From NCBI GenBank assembly GCA_020746105.1, contig CM036618.1, forward strand, positions 17,467,001 through 17,531,000: DNA of 64,000 nt. Direction: 5' to 3'. Below, one piece after another: positions 9,437 through 22,748 of the stretch (positions are counted from its first letter, which is position 1; each line of letters opens with the position of its first letter). A model generated the notes under the pieces. It was not told the DNA's origin and ran no database searches. It saw only the letters and a list, made by a program, of their open reading frames with translations. This DNA comes from Trogon surrucura (lineage: Eukaryota; Chordata; Aves; Trogoniformes; Trogonidae). The translations under genes were made by a program, and so were the position numbers.

Positions 9437-12400
9437 CTATGGCAGTGCTCAGCTCCATGGTGTCCTAGCCCTCACCACTCTCCATACTATCTCAGCATCA
9501 GTTCGACCAGCAGTGGGAAATGGTATTTAGAAGATTTAAACCCAAATACCACAGCAAGCCCAGAGCTTTACAGATGGATCCTACTGCTGAGGCATGTTCT
9601 CCTGCCTAGGCTGTCACAGGTGTGCTCTCCTCCCTCCACAGCCTGCTGCCCACTGCAGGGGACAAAGGTGAGAGAACAACAGCCTTCTCCAGATCAGGTT
9701 CATCTAGACCCCACCAGCCACTGAGATTGGGGCTGGTGGAAGGGTGCAGCCTGAATCCTAAAAACCCATTGAGATGGTCTTGCCAGGCTCTGACATGGCT
9801 TTAGTGTCTCTCCTTTCATTCCCAGCAAGCTGGCATTCCTGAGCTGCCATCCCCAAAGAAGTCACTTCTGTCACAGATCACACAGCACGAATAGAAGGTG
9901 CAGACTGCACCAAGTGATGCTGGTGCTGGAGAAGGAAAAGTGACAGCCCTCCAACTGTCCCCAGCCATCCGCTCCTACAGAAAGCTGCCTGGCACAGTGT
10001 TCGTCATACAGAATATACCTACATCCTAAGTAAAGAGGACAGGGGAGAAAGTCCAGCACTGAGAGCCTGACCAACCAGCGCTGCCTCAGCCAGATCATTT
10101 CTGGCTCTGTCACGGGCCTTCCCCACCAGCTGTCTGTGAAACAGAGCTCGAGCATGCATGCTGAGATGGTTGATTGCAAGAATTTTCCCTAATGTGACTA
10201 TTAGACTGACCGACTAGACCGTACGGCATCTGGCTCCCTCTGCCCCATGAATTCTCCAGCACTATCCCGGGCAGCTTTGCAACCTCACATGCCCTCGTGC
10301 TGAATACCAGCAAAACACACCATCAAGATCATGTGAAAAGAAAACACTGTTGTGGTGGGCTGCAGCCATTTACTCATTTTCCTTTAGACAAGTGAAACTG
10401 TAAAAACACAGTAAAAATAATAATAGTGCTTTTACAGACAACATCCCCCTCATGGGGCCCAGTGGAGAGCCAGGGCCAAGTGCTATTTAATGTAGATGCA
10501 GCCAGTCTGCTCTGGAGGGAGCAAATCAGAGACAAACCAGTCTAAGCTTCTTGGCCTCCCATCCAACTATCCATAAAGAGTACCTGCTTCCAAAAAAATT
10601 TCTTAACTTAATAGAAAAGGAAATTATTTTTCTTCTCAGAGATAGGTTATGTTTTCCAACTGGCTAATCGTAAATTGAAATTCTTCTCTTAGGACTATGG
10701 TCCTATGAGTAGCTAGCATGTCCAGCAACACAGATTGTCATTAATTACTCTTAAAGTCATTAGGAAAGACAAAATAAAGTGTTATACTAATAAAAAAAAG
10801 TATATTTTTCTAATGTCTACCCTGGAAAGATTAGCTGCTAACACCAAAAGTCACACCTGTATTTCATTGTAGCACATCAAATAAGGTAGGAAATTGTAAC
10901 ACTAATGATTTAAATCTTTAGAATTAATGGGAATACAAAATACATACATCCATCTCTGTATCATAAGCTCAGTAACAGCATCAAAACTATGTGCACAGAG
11001 GCATATACTGTTGTTTGGCAGTAAAGGTAATATCCATGATTAGCATGATGTCTCTTACCAAATGGATCATTGGCAAAACTATACTTTCTGCAGCAAAGTC
11101 TTAAGGGGCTTCTATGGAAACCATTGACCTCAGCAGAAAAGGCTCAACTGGAAGTGTCCAGATTTTAAATCTTTTCTTAAACACAGTTTGAAGCAAAATT
11201 TTGTTGCTTTTTACGTTTGGAAATCAGATTTCATTTTCTGTTTGCTCATTTCCTGTTATTTAGACAACAATAGCTGGGAAAATTTGCTTTTCCTAATTTT
11301 TAGCTCAGAAAGCCTCAAAACACCAGTTCAAGAATCACTGACAGAGCAATCCAGAGGTGCCCCAGAGCTGTGATTCAGTAACCCATCCCGTAGATCAAAC
11401 AACCCAGTCGCACTATGATTATTGTTCACCACTTCCAACTCTCGTTTCGTACTGAAACAAAACACCGATGCAGGCAAACCCACATTTTCCAGAAGCATCT
11501 GTACAAGCAGCGCTACGCAGTGATGAGCATTCAGGGCATGTGAACAAGAAGGGTCCCAATCCTTTGGAACCAAAGTCATGGTCTCCACGGTAATTTCTTG
11601 CAGCTCATTACACAGTGCTATCAAGAGTCAAAATCCTGCCAGGAGTCAAGAGGTTGTATTGCTCAGGGGTTGTATCGGGGTTGTTTTGCTGGGCTGCTGC
11701 CTCTGACTGCTTCCTTTCCCTCCCACCTGAAACCTGGTAAGCTCACGTTGGGAAATGGAGCATAAGGAGGATAAATAATGGTGTTACATAGTCAGAAACG
11801 CACACAGGAATAGAGGAAATCCTACATTTCCTTATGAAGATAACTTTTCAAAGAAGTCTTTAAGCAAACATGCAGGTCCTAATCGCAACAGGAGCCTGAT
11901 GTGAGCCAGACACAAATCCCTAAGTTTGTGCGTGTTGTAAAGGGGCATTTAAGTCTCTATTTAACAGGTGTTTAACAAGTACCAGGGCAGAAATCCACAG
12001 CCAGATCTCGGGTGAAAAGGACTTAATGTCAACGAGTGTTAAGCTTGCAACTGCAACATACTCACGCAGGCTGCCCAGGAACCCGGCTGGCTGCTTCACC
12101 ACAGCATTGTGCCTCTGACAGGGGGCACATGTTTGGGAAGTTCCCCCCAGATTGCTCAACATGCCCCAAATGTGCAGGAGGGGCCTCTTCAGCCTCCAAC
12201 AACAGGGTGACCCTGCTGCTCGTGCCCCTTGACCGATACACAGTGTATGCATGCACCACAGGATTTGTTATAAGGGTGGGGTGGGCTGCAGAGCCAGAAA
12301 TCTGTGCAAATGCCACACCACCTCAAAACCCACTCCAGCGGCAAGATTTTCCACATGGGGAAAGAGCATATATGCAGGAAAGAAGGATCTGCCAGCCCCC

Positions 12401-13044
12401 TACTCCAGCCCATCTGGCCAAGGGGTCATCAGGACAGCTTGCCACTTTAAAATGAAGCACATGCTCGTGTTTTGTTAGAAACTCTATACCACTCACCATG
12501 TGAGCAGTAGCACAGCCTTCCCAAAGCAAACTGTCTAGAAAAATGCCTGGTTCTCTCTCTGCATAGTATTTAAACTGTTTTTAAGGGACATATTCCAGGG
12601 ACTTTTCACATGTAACGCATCAGTCCTGCCATTTCACTGGTTCTTTGCTTGCCATTACTACAATTGCTCACTCTTTGCGAGTAGCACAGCCTCCGAAGCT
12701 GCTGAAAGACAAAGCTGCAACAGGGAGTGAAAGGTACATCTGATGTAGGCTGCCCTCAAGGACTTTCTTCGTTCCAGAAGGATCTCAGAAACATGGTGGT
12801 GCCAGGGTGGATCAGGGGTTGTGCATGGGTGGCATTCAAATGGCCAGATGTAGACACTGTCTCCTACAGTAGGTAACACGAACTCCTTTTACCATCAATG
12901 GACAGAAACTCATCTCATGCCATGCACACACTAGAAAGCTCTTAAATGAACCCACCTGTAAAATCAGGATCAGCAGCCCGAGAAATCCAGGTCTTCATTC
13001 AGCTGCCTGTGCACAGATGTTTGGTGCAGCCGGACACAAGGATA
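9437..13044. other. Unique sequence, no gene seen
   Basis: No transposon was recognised. A 26-nt segment at 9642-9667 is bounded by a strong pyrimidine-tract acceptor and an AAAG-GTGAGAG donor, but nothing else supports an exon. Open frames of up to 139 codons (12036-12455) lack protein signature. Confidence 0.55.
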
Positions 13045-13135
13045 CATAGAATCATAGAATCATAGAATGTGTTGGGCTGGAAGAGACCTTTAAAGGTCAT
13101 CTAGTCCAACTCCATATGAATTGAGCATCTTAAGT
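13045..13135 (-). mobile_element. CR1 3' tail fragment
   Basis: Reading plus, two and a half ATAGAATC units are followed by GTTGGGCTGGAAGAGACC, TTTAAAGGTCATCTAGTCCA, ACTCC and a degenerate GAGCATCTT block. This is the reversed CR1 3' end. The match fades after about 13120. Confidence 0.9.
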
Positions 13136-15334
13136 GAGAACAAGCTCACCTCATGCAACCCTGGGCTTAATATGACATATTTCAACACAATAGAGTGGGA
13201 TTCAGGTTCAAGCACCTTCATGCAGGTACCCACATGTCAAACACGCTTTTCTCTCACCTTGGGGAGAGTTATAAGTTGCAGAGTCAGGTATTACCATGCC
13301 AGTCTTCTCTGACTAGATACAATTCAGACCATCAAAATTCTGCCCAGTGATGGGAAAGTAGAGGTCTGTGAATACTGTGATGGTGGTAGGAAGGAGAGGA
13401 GACCCCCAGCTCTTGACATTGCCACTCAGAGAGCCCAGGGTTGCACATACCTTCTCCACTCGTCCTGGATAGCAGGATGAATTCAGCAGCAGCAAGCACA
13501 AGCGGTGCTGGCAGAGGCAACCAAGCATACCCAAAATCTGGCAACACAACTGTGCTGTCCGATAGAAGTGAAGAAAGAGTTAACAGAAATAAAAAATTAA
13601 AGATATGGCTTCAAAAACTCAGCATCTGCTCCCAAGGGGTTAAACCTGTTCTCTGTGTCAATAGTGATTAAATTGCCTCTTGTCCTCATGCATTTTCTAT
13701 ATACCACTACTCAGTGGGATTCCAACATGCAGACATGGCTTCTCTAGGGCTTTATACGTTTTGTCATGGTCCGCTGCATTTTTCAGAGCTCTTCCTTTTA
13801 CCTTCATTAAACTTGAATAAAAAAGGGGTCTATTAAAAAATACAAAGTACTCATTTTTCCAAATCAAGCCTGGCCTTCAATTTTTCAAGGTTAAAGCACT
13901 CTTTCTTTCATTTGGCTTAATCACACTTGCAAAAAATATGAAAAAAAATTCTTACAGAGTAATCAAGAACATAAATGCCTCAGGACCAAGCAGGACAACC
14001 CACCTGTCCAACAAGTCAAGCTGAGCTCTCTGTGATTAGTAGCAGAAGACATCTTCTCAACAGAGCCATTCAGAGCAAGAACCAAATTCCTGTGCTCCAC
14101 GAGCACTTTCTGCAGAATCCTTTCTTTCACAGACTGGCATTAGGTGTCTGAGGTTAAGTCCCTCAGTCAGCTGTATAAATATCCCCTCATGTGCACTAAG
14201 CATTTTCCCAGCTGTGATCAACTTTTAAAAGAGCATTTGGCCAGATTTTCAGGAACTGAGACCAGAGCAAGATATCTTCCAACCAGACAAGATGGAAATT
14301 TTGCGTTAGCTTTGGTTTCTCAACTAAACACCCATTCTCAAAGAGGATCTCGTCTCCCAGGCTTCTAAGTCACTTAGGCTATTTTTAAAAAGGTTACAAA
14401 AGAATAAAAGCCGCATATTTTAAAGAGGTCAGTGCACAGAGTTAGACACGGACTGTTACAAACTGTCAGTGCTCTCCTCACATCAGTGGGGCAGGCAATG
14501 ACACTTGGCTTGGGCAGCCAGACAGAGGGTGAAGCTCAGGCTTTCTTGAAGCTTTGAGACACTTGGTTTTTGGTGCCTGAAATGACAGCTTGGGTTTCTG
14601 GGGTGTCCAAGGAGCATAGACAAACAGACAACATGGGGAACTCTGTCAGGAAACTTCAGCGTCTCTAAAGTCGAAAAGAGCATTGTCAATAAGCTTGGGG
14701 GATGCACTTGAACTTACTGCTTTAAAAAAAGAAAACAACCTTTTCCACTAGGCTTATTAATCCCTGTTGCTGCAAACGAAAATACGAGGAGAGTGCAATG
14801 TAGGATGTCAAACTAGTCAACACAATGTTTTTGAACTCACGGTAACAGCCACCAGAACAGCTGCTTTGTCTAGTATTTTACTTCAAGCAGAGAAGAGCAT
14901 AGCAGCATTCCTGTCTTGGCATATCATGTTACACAGCAAAAGTCTTCCACAGCTTTTAAGCATTTTTTTTGCTGTGAAGCACTCAAAGCAAAGGGATCAA
15001 AGAGCAGGAAATATATGACACCTGCTCACTCTCTATAGCGGATGGAAAATGGGGGTTGGTTTGTGTTGTCATTGGCTTCTTCTCATTTTCTGCTCCAGCG
15101 CAGAAAAACAAGCTCCTTATGACTGCTTAGGAGGAGGAATCAGTTCAGATGCTTCAGAACTAAAATCAGATCTGCAGCTGACCCTCCCTGAATTAATACG
15201 AATATCCTTCATTACTGGAAACATCAGCCAATGCTCTAAAACCCTGCTGCCATTTAAACTACGTTGTCTTTAAGCCCTCTGTATATACTTTAATTCTCAC
15301 AGCAGAATAGTACAGCCAGTACCTTTTGTTAAGC

Positions 15335-15425
15335 TGACTTTTTAAGGCACAGAAATGGAGGCAGGAAAGCAAAACTCTTGCCCCAAGCCCACAGGGATGG
15401 CTGAGCACAAAGTTATCCCACCTAC
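15335..15425 (-). repeat. Possible MIR-like (CORE-SINE) relic
   Basis: The order AAGGCACAGAAATGGAGGCA, then CTTGCCCCAAGCCCACAGGG, resembles the reversed MIR/CORE-SINE series GAAACTGAGGCACAG ... CTTGCCCAAGGTCACACAG. Divergence is high and the match is short. Confidence 0.28.
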
Positions 15426-15780
15426 ATCAGGGGACTAGTTGCCTTTTCTAATGAGGGGTGGAAACTGAGAGCCCCACAGACAATTCAGCTCTCTCAAGAC
15501 ATGGACCACCTTGGGAAGCACCTGTATCTTTCCATCACGACACAGATAGACAGAAATGGGAGAGGTGCTTAACTAAGGGCCCCTGTTAAGTACTTGAAAC
15601 TGGGATCACTGGAAAGTTGTGACAGAGCTGAACACAACCTGAAATGTTTTTTAAAATGCCACATTACTTAGCTGGACTGTTCACTTTTCTTCTGTGACCA
15701 TTAAATTGGAAGCCAGCATTAAAATATTCTATTCCAAATGCCAGGGGTTTGTTATTTGGAGGTTTTTGTCTGTCTTTCAG

Positions 15781-16142
15781 AAACTCCAACTACCCTGCAG
15801 ACCTTGATGAGCCCACCATCACACAAAATTGCCCTTGCTAGTGGTAATGAGCACAGAGGCTTCTCCTCCTCTTGCGGCATGCGGGAATCCTTCCCTTTAG
15901 CTTCCTTAGGAAAGCGGAATTGTGTTGGAGTAATATTTGTAAGGCATTTTGTTAGACTTTGTTTGATGAAACACACTATCAAACAATCTCTCCAAACCAT
16001 AAAGACCAATGGCAGACTTCTGAGCATTGAATTCACAGCAGTACATTCAATGGGCTCCCACTGTGGGTTCACACTGGAAATATGTTTCCAAAACTGGGAG
16101 GAAAAAGGAGGAAGACAAGAGCTTTTCTTATACTTGAGCAAT
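15781..16142 (+). other. Candidate exon, 362 bp
   Basis: An excellent acceptor (GGTTTTTGTCTGTCTTTCAG, ending at 15780) and a fair donor (CAAT then GTAAGTTA, GT at 16143) bound a 362-bp segment. One frame is open throughout, about 120 codons, starting with TPTTLQTLMSPPSHK and ending QELFLYLSN. The product has no recognisable domain. The opposite strand is also open over most of this interval, which weakens the coding case. It could be an exon of an unknown transcript or a chance pairing of splice-like sites. Confidence 0.2.
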
Positions 16143-19100
16143 GTAAGTTAAAAAAATTCTCCCCGTTTGAAGGAAAATTAGAGCTTAGATCTCCCAGCTG
16201 CCACTAATTCACTTGTAACAAAGCACAATCAATTATTGCTATAAACAAAGTACATTCCGGAACAATTGTAGCTGAGGCAATAAAACCACCCGTTAGAACA
16301 GATACGTTCCAGTCAGTCTCATTTAGGTGAGTAATTTAGGCAAAGCTCCGTTTCAGTTTTAGTCGTCTGGCCTGGGAGGGGAGGAAGAAGAAGTCAGTTC
16401 AGGCAGCCTGAACACTCCTCTGGAGCCTTCTTCTAGAACCAGTGGAGAAGGGCAAGTGCTGCTGAAGTTGGTGGGGTGGCACAGGCAGCCCTGCAGGGGA
16501 CTTGGTGCTGTCACGCCCTGGCCCAGCAGGTCAAGAGACAGCCTGAGAGATGCCACAGCCAGAAGGGTGGACAGTGCATAGCCTCAACAAGAGTCAGTTC
16601 CATGCTACCTCCTCTAGATCAGAGGAAGGCAGCTGGGGAGCTGGGGCCAACTTCTTTCTTGGAGTCCACACAGGGGAGGTCTCTAAGGGCAGCTCACTAA
16701 CCCTCCACACCACACATGGCCAGGGCGTGTCCCACCATCAAATTCTGGCTGTGGTTCCCCTGGCACAGCTTCATCTTGGTGCTGCTAGCTCTTCAGACTG
16801 CACCCAGGCACTGCTTGGGGATGGCATGGGCTGTGATAGGGTGCAGACAGCATGTTTGGAGACTAAGGGAATATAACTATATGCATGCAAGCTGTGCTGT
16901 GCCAATTGTCTTCAACACAAATGAACAGTCCTTGGCCCATTTATTTGTTTGTTCAGATGTATCTACAACCAAAGCAGAGTGTAGATGCCAAACTCCTCTC
17001 CTCCTGGAAGGGTTCCTAACCCAAGGTTCAAGTGAGGTGTTTTCTAGTCTGCTCCTCACTTGAACTCGTGACATTTCTCTTCATGGCTACAAAGTGGATC
17101 AGTTCCAGCAGGAGCAGAGGCAAGTGCAACCACCCAGGATACGCCATGGCCTAGCAGTTAGGACAGTTATAAAGCATTCATGTAGGTCAAAGTCACCTAA
17201 TTTTGTTACAAGTGAAGTCCCTGGAGGAATACCTCAAGCACTAGACTATAACATTAAGACCAGTAGCTATTGCAACCACAAATCTGACTACAGTCCAACT
17301 ATACAATCTCACCTAACTATTTAGGCTTGTCTGCGATCAGTTCAGGTAGCTCTTTGTCCAACCCTGGACCACAAAAACCTTTGAGGTGACCTGGTCCTGA
17401 GAATGGACACATCTATACACATCCGAGCAAATAACATCAGTCACCCAAGGAGCTTCTAGTCTGAGGATAGAGATGGTTCAGGAAGTCCTGGAAAGCAGAT
17501 GGTTTGTCTGAGGCTTGGATGAGTTTCAGAGTGGTGGGATCACTGCCAAGATGACAGAAGGAGCTCTTCTTTGGATGCTACTCAAAATACAGTTAAAATC
17601 ATATATTATTAGACGCAGAGTGGCCATCTAAGTCTCTGATACTGACCAGCAATAGGAGGCAATGAGAAAGTGTGAGAAATGTGGGAAGCATGAGCTGTTC
17701 CCACCATTCCACATCCTTCAGCAATTAATTAGCATTTTGGAGATTTCCTGTGTTCGGGGGTACACAACTTTTGTGTGCGATTGACACAACTGGTCATATC
17801 TTCCAGTCTTTGTTTTTTGCCACTGCGATATTTTTTTCCAACTTCCAAAATTTAACCACATGTATGTATGAAAAGTTCTTCCTTTTTCTCATTTGGAATT
17901 TTCTGCTAATTACACCTTATTTTCTGATGACACCTGTATTATAAATTATAGTGAATACACCTCCCGTCACCCATCAGTAATCTCTTCTTGGTGTTTAAAG
18001 GCTAGGCTATTCAGTATTTCTGGTCAACACTCTTGTCTGTGCATCTTCATGTTTTACAGTATCTGTTCAAATTAGAGTGACCAGGAGGTACACAGCATCC
18101 CATGGATTCATAATGTAGAATGATGGTTTTGGTTGTTGTCTTTTTCTTTCTTTATAAACTATAAAATTCCATGTACTAAAGAATGTCCGAATACAGCTGA
18201 GTTCTCAAATTAGTTCAAAATGGGGCTCACACTCTGGGTATTAACTGGAGCCCATTGTGTGTAGGTATATTTTTCCACAGGCATAATTTAGAAAACTGTT
18301 TTGAAAGCTTGACTGAAAATCATCAGTATGACGAATCGAATATATCTTTGAGATGGATTTTTGAGAAGGATCCTTTATCAGGAATTCCTGTACTTAATTT
18401 ACCAAAAAGGAGCCATATCACTTTTGAGAAGATTAGTTTGTTTAACATCAGGATTTACTCCATAAAAATAAATTACTTCTTGTTTCACAGATCTTCTTCT
18501 TGGATGTATTCCAGCTTGCAGCTGCTGACTTCAAAGGCAAAAATAAATGTTGGCTGTTTTGCTGGGTACTCCTGTGGGTCCAGGACACCTGGCACTCCTC
18601 TCTGCTGTGGGTTGGCACTAAGTTCCAGCCCAGCCTGAGGTCCAGCCTCTCCAGCATCCCTGCAAATCCAAGTTAACTGGCAAACTTTGCACTTAGTCCT
18701 GAGCTCTGTGCAGAGCAGAGGTTGCAGGTCTCAAACTTAGTCAGTGAGGAGCTGGGGCTGCAGAACCAGAACTCACCATGGCTTTGCTGAACTTTTCCTT
18801 TTTTTGGTTCAGTGTGGGTACTGTGCACCCCAGCCATGTGTGCCCTCCACACGCACTCACAGCATGGGCAGAAAGCATGTGGGACATGAGTCTCATTACA
18901 GTCAAACCTGGTAGTAGACCCCTGCTTCATCTACCAGTATGACCACAGAGAGGGAAAACTTCACACAAAGCTTTTTCAACTTAACGGAAAGGGTCTTTTG
19001 CATCTGAGCAACTCATGATTGCGACTGCAAAACTGGTAACTGAAGCCCAAACCATCAAGCTTGTGGACACTTGCTGCAAAGGGTGATTTGCATCCATATC

Positions 19101-20376
19101 AACCGAGTTCTGTTATCCCTAGGACGAATAGAAACCATCCTGGCTCCCTGAACAAGTGAGGTTCAGTTTGCAGGGCTGGCAGATGGAGGGAGAGAAAGGG
19201 GGAATCCCCCTCCTTATCAGTGAGCATACATGATCAAAGACCTGAAACTCCTTAGGCACTGACTATCACAGAAGTTTTTCTGGTGAAAATATTATTTATC
19301 TCTCTCATAGTTAAGTGTTGCATAAATGCCAATTACATTGATCTAAATTTGCTTGTTCCTTGCTTTTGTGTAGCATCCACCAGCTAGCTGCGGGTGCAGG
19401 TTTAGATTAATCGTTTAGCTCATACTCTTCAGCTCTACCACTTCCCAAATAGCAGCAGTACTGTAGGTCCTGCAACAGGAGGTCAAAGTTTTAGGATGTT
19501 GGGGTTTTTTTGCTGTCCAGGTTATTTAAAAAAAAAAAAACATACTTGGAGAACAGGGAGTATCTGATTTGTGAAAGTCAGATTAATCTGGGACTCACAT
19601 CCTGACTGTCAGTGTTCTTTCAGAAAGAAAAAAAAAAGGGAAAATCAATACAACCTTTTTGTTCAGATGCCATTTACTAAAAATGCAACATTCACATTGT
19701 CTGCAAATAGCAGCCAGCTGAAACTTGTTGGAAGATTAAGTTTCAATTACAGCTGACATTTCCAAAACACTGTGTGATAGCAAAGCCATTCATATCCCCA
19801 AACCCACATCTCATGTTTCTGGACATCATCTGTTTAAGGGGTCACTGCCGGCAAAAGCCACTGAAGAGACACAGTCAACGGCATTTTTGTGCTCTGGAAA
19901 CCATAGGACTCATCAACACTGGAGTCATATAAGGAAAGCAATGACACAAAAATCCCAGGAGCTTGCGGGGTGTTCTAGTGCTAAGCACACATTGAAGCTG
20001 ATGTGATTTCAAGGGAGATATGTGTATTGTATGGGTAAGAGTTACACACACACGCACGCACAGAGAAAAGAGGAAGTTGTTCACCAAGCTATACTAGTGG
20101 TTTGGGGAAGAAGGACCTGCTTGGATGTTTGAGTGTTGTTTTTTCATCTCTCACAGACTTCCTATGAGTCTCAGGCAGGCTGTTTATGTCAAGTTTAGCA
20201 GAGGACTACAGGAAGGATTAAACAGGCATGAGCGGTTCTGGTCTTTGTCCTTCTGGCTTTCGCAGGCTTCTGTGAGTTGTATCCACCAGTGACCTACAAA
20301 GGTCTTCTTAGAGGTCTTTGTTGCTACTTTCCAGTGAAATACCTGCAGTCTCAGCTACTTAACAAACCTCCCCCCT

Positions 20377-20394
20377 AAAAAAAAAAAAAAAAAA
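20377..20394. repeat. Poly-A run, 18 bp
   Basis: Uninterrupted A run preceded by CCCCCCT. No retrocopy body is recognisable upstream. Confidence 0.9.
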
Positions 20395-21421
20395 GAAGGA
20401 GTTGGGCTGTGCACCTGAAATGGAGAGATCAGGCTGGTAAAACGGGAGGCCAGCAAGTCTGCAATCATGTCCTGAGCATGAACAGGCTGTCTGAGCATCA
20501 CCATCCCTGAATTCCAGTAGCCTCTTGCACAGGAGGGTCTTGGTCTGTCACTGGGGTTTTTATATGTTACTAAAATGTCCATTTGAAGAAAATCTGGTTA
20601 TATGAACATGATATCTCTGAAGGTATATTCTGAGTATTTCTTGTACATCTGCAAGCCCTTCAGGAAGTGGGACACTTCCAAAGAATGGAGTCTTTCCTCC
20701 ATGTGAGTGTGGTCATATGAGTCTCAAAAACATTATCTAAACCTGCCTATAGATTTGTGCTATCCAGAGTACAACTAAAAATAAATGCAAAAAATAATAA
20801 AGCTACATGTGGTAGACTAGATGCCAGGAATTTTCATGTAATGTGCCCACAACTGGACTAAGCAGCTTCTAATTCCACTGATTTAAATGGCTTTGAGGGA
20901 CAAGCTCCAGGGTTAGGTAAAGGGCTGTTCTTAATCCGACTTACTTGAAGATTCACAGCACACATCTGTCTTACAGCTGCAACAAAATGTTTATCTTCAT
21001 CTTTGTGACAGAAGAATTATAAGATAGTTGGAAAAAAAACGTGTACATGTGTAATGCCCATCTCCCCTTTGCCTTGAAAAATGACAAATATTCTAAAACT
21101 CCAAAGCACTATTCATAGTTTCAGCCTAAACCATCTCCTGAAAAGCAGAAATTTTACGAAATTGCTCTGATACAGGAACAGGAGCTGAACTCCCTCATTT
21201 TGCAAAGAGATCTTTGAGAAGATCCAGCCTCTTTCACTTGAGGCTATTCTGTACTAATAATGCTATTCAGACCACCACTAAAATTGTCTGACCCCTGCAT
21301 CTACCACAGCTACTTAGGCATCTCATCTTTCAAACACCTGACAAAGCTTGGCATTATTGAGATGCATTTCTCAGCTATATGAGGTCCCTGAAACCATCTG
21401 AAGATTTATTTACTGCATTAA

Positions 21422-21853
21422 TCATTGCACCGATGAGTATTTCCTACCATTTTCTTTCTCTCCTCGATTTCCTCCCTGATAGCATTTCGCACTATTCAGA
21501 TCACTCTGTACGTAAACGTTAAGTGCTGGTAACGTACACAGCAGGGCTATTACTGACAGCTCCCTTCTACAACAGAGAGACTGATCTACAACCACAGCTG
21601 ACAGCTCTCCCTCTGACACCACCTTTCTGATCACGGTAGTGTCTTTCATCCCAGGATGCTCTAACAATAAGTCTCCTGACCCAAACACCATCAGCGTCAT
21701 TGGGTGGCTTTGCACGCTGTGAGTGGCAAGATGCAGGAGCCCCTCTAATCTGCATCCGACATCAGGATGAAATACAGATGGGCTGTGAATCAGCCTCCCA
21801 TGAGCAGGCTTCGATGGGAGAAAAAACAGATTGCACAGACCTGTTTCAGCCAA
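21422..21853 (-). CDS. Coding-like open frame, unrecognised; possible exon
   Basis: A 143-codon minus-strand frame whose middle part looks protein-like, for example MTLMVFGSGDLLLEHPGMKD and RELSVIALLCTLPALNVYV. The segment keeps about nine CpGs in 430 bp although the surroundings are CpG-poor, which is unusual for neutral bird DNA. Possible exon edges on the minus strand are an AG after a GTATTTCATCCTGATGTCGG-type stretch (about 21755) and an AATG-GTAGGAAAT donor-like site (about 21450). Neither is strong. No family is recognised. It could be an exon, a retrocopy remnant, or a chance open frame. Confidence 0.22.
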   Translation of the reverse strand: MAETGLCNLFFLPSKPAHGRLIHSPSVFHPDVGCRLEGLLHLATHSVQSHPMTLMVFGSGDLLLEHPGMKDTTVIRKVVSEGELSAVVVDQSLCCRRELSVIALLCTLPALNVYVQSDLNSAKCYQGGNRGEKENGRKYSSVQ

Positions 21854-22157
21854 CCTACTGGTATAAGAAAATCAGTAGATCAGCACCTCAGGGCTTGCCA
21901 TGACCTGGACTGGTTTACATTCTGCACACAGTTTGCTGCTTTCTGTGAACTTTGGATGCAGTGCTGTGTGCCAGGATCAGTCCTAATGTGCATCTGTGGG
22001 GGTTCAGTGCATCCGCTCTGGAGGGAGAAGGAAGGTGGTAGAGTAGATAACGGAGATAAGCTGAAACCTCAAGCAGATATTGAATGCCCATGTATGACAG
22101 AAAAAAAACTCAAAAGACAAAATCAACTCCCGTTTGCATTTTTTTTCTCATGGACAG

Positions 22158-22748
22158 TGTCCTGGTTTCAGCTAGGATAGAGTTAATTTTCTTCCTAGCC
22201 TCTGGTACAGTGCTGCATTTTGAATTTAGTATGAGAATAATGTTGGTAACACACTGACATTTTTAGTTGTTACTATATAGTGTTTATACTAAGTTAAGAA
22301 TTTTTCAGCTTCTTAAGTCTTGCAAGAGAGGAAGCCAAAGGAGCACAAGAAGTTGGGAGGGGACACAACCAGGACAGCTGACCCCAGCTGACCACAGGGA
22401 TATTCCACATCATAGGACATCATGCCCAGTATATAGACTGGGCAGAGTTGGTCTGGAGGGGTCATTTGCTATGTGGGGACTGGCTTGGCATTGGTTAGAG
22501 GGTGGTGAACAACTGGATTGTGCATCACTTGTATTTCGTGGGTTTTATTTCACTCTCTTTTCGTCATCTCCCTTTTCATTACAATTATTATAATAATAAT
22601 TTGTTTAAATTTCAATTATTAAATGGTTCTTATCTCAACCTATGAGTTTTACTTGCTTTTGATTCTCCTCCTCATCCCACCAGAGGCAGTAAGGACCAAG
22701 CGAGCGGCTGTGTGATGCTTTGTTGCTCGTTGGGGTTAACCCATGACA
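22158..22748 (+). mobile_element. Solo LTR of an avian endogenous retrovirus (family A, copy 1)
   Basis: The 591-bp unit begins TGTCCTGGTTTCAGCT and ends GGTTAACCCATGACA, the TG...CA ends of an LTR. Inside, in order, are GGGATATTCCACATCATAGG, a TATA box (22430-22435), an AT-rich part with TAA repeats, and the polyadenylation signal ATTAAA (22618-22623). These give U3-R-U5 in plus orientation. No gag, pol or env sequence flanks it and no second LTR is nearby, so it is a solo LTR left by recombination. Flanks GACAG and GAAGG do not form a clean target duplication. The copy at 55644-56212 is the same family. Confidence 0.88.

Larger units (their letters stand above)
13136..22157. other. Long unique stretch
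   Basis: About 9 kb with few repeats. It holds a possible MIR-like relic (15335-15425), an exon-like segment (15781-16142), an 18-A run (20377-20394) and a coding-like minus-strand frame (21422-21853), all listed separately. No known gene was recognised. Confidence 0.5.

Noticed and set aside
9642..9667. 26-nt microexon-like segment with strong acceptor and donor
   Set aside because: Short distances between splice-like sites arise easily by chance. No flanking exon on the same strand supports it.
12036..12455. 139-codon plus-strand open frame with three overlapping minus-strand frames
   Set aside because: No protein signature, and mutually exclusive frames are open at once, which suggests chance.
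20377..20394. Poly-A run as the tail of a processed retrocopy
   Set aside because: No coding-like sequence or polyadenylation signal was found just upstream, and no target duplication was seen.
22267..22593. 108-codon open frame
   Set aside because: Lies wholly inside the solo LTR and does not match a retroviral gene.
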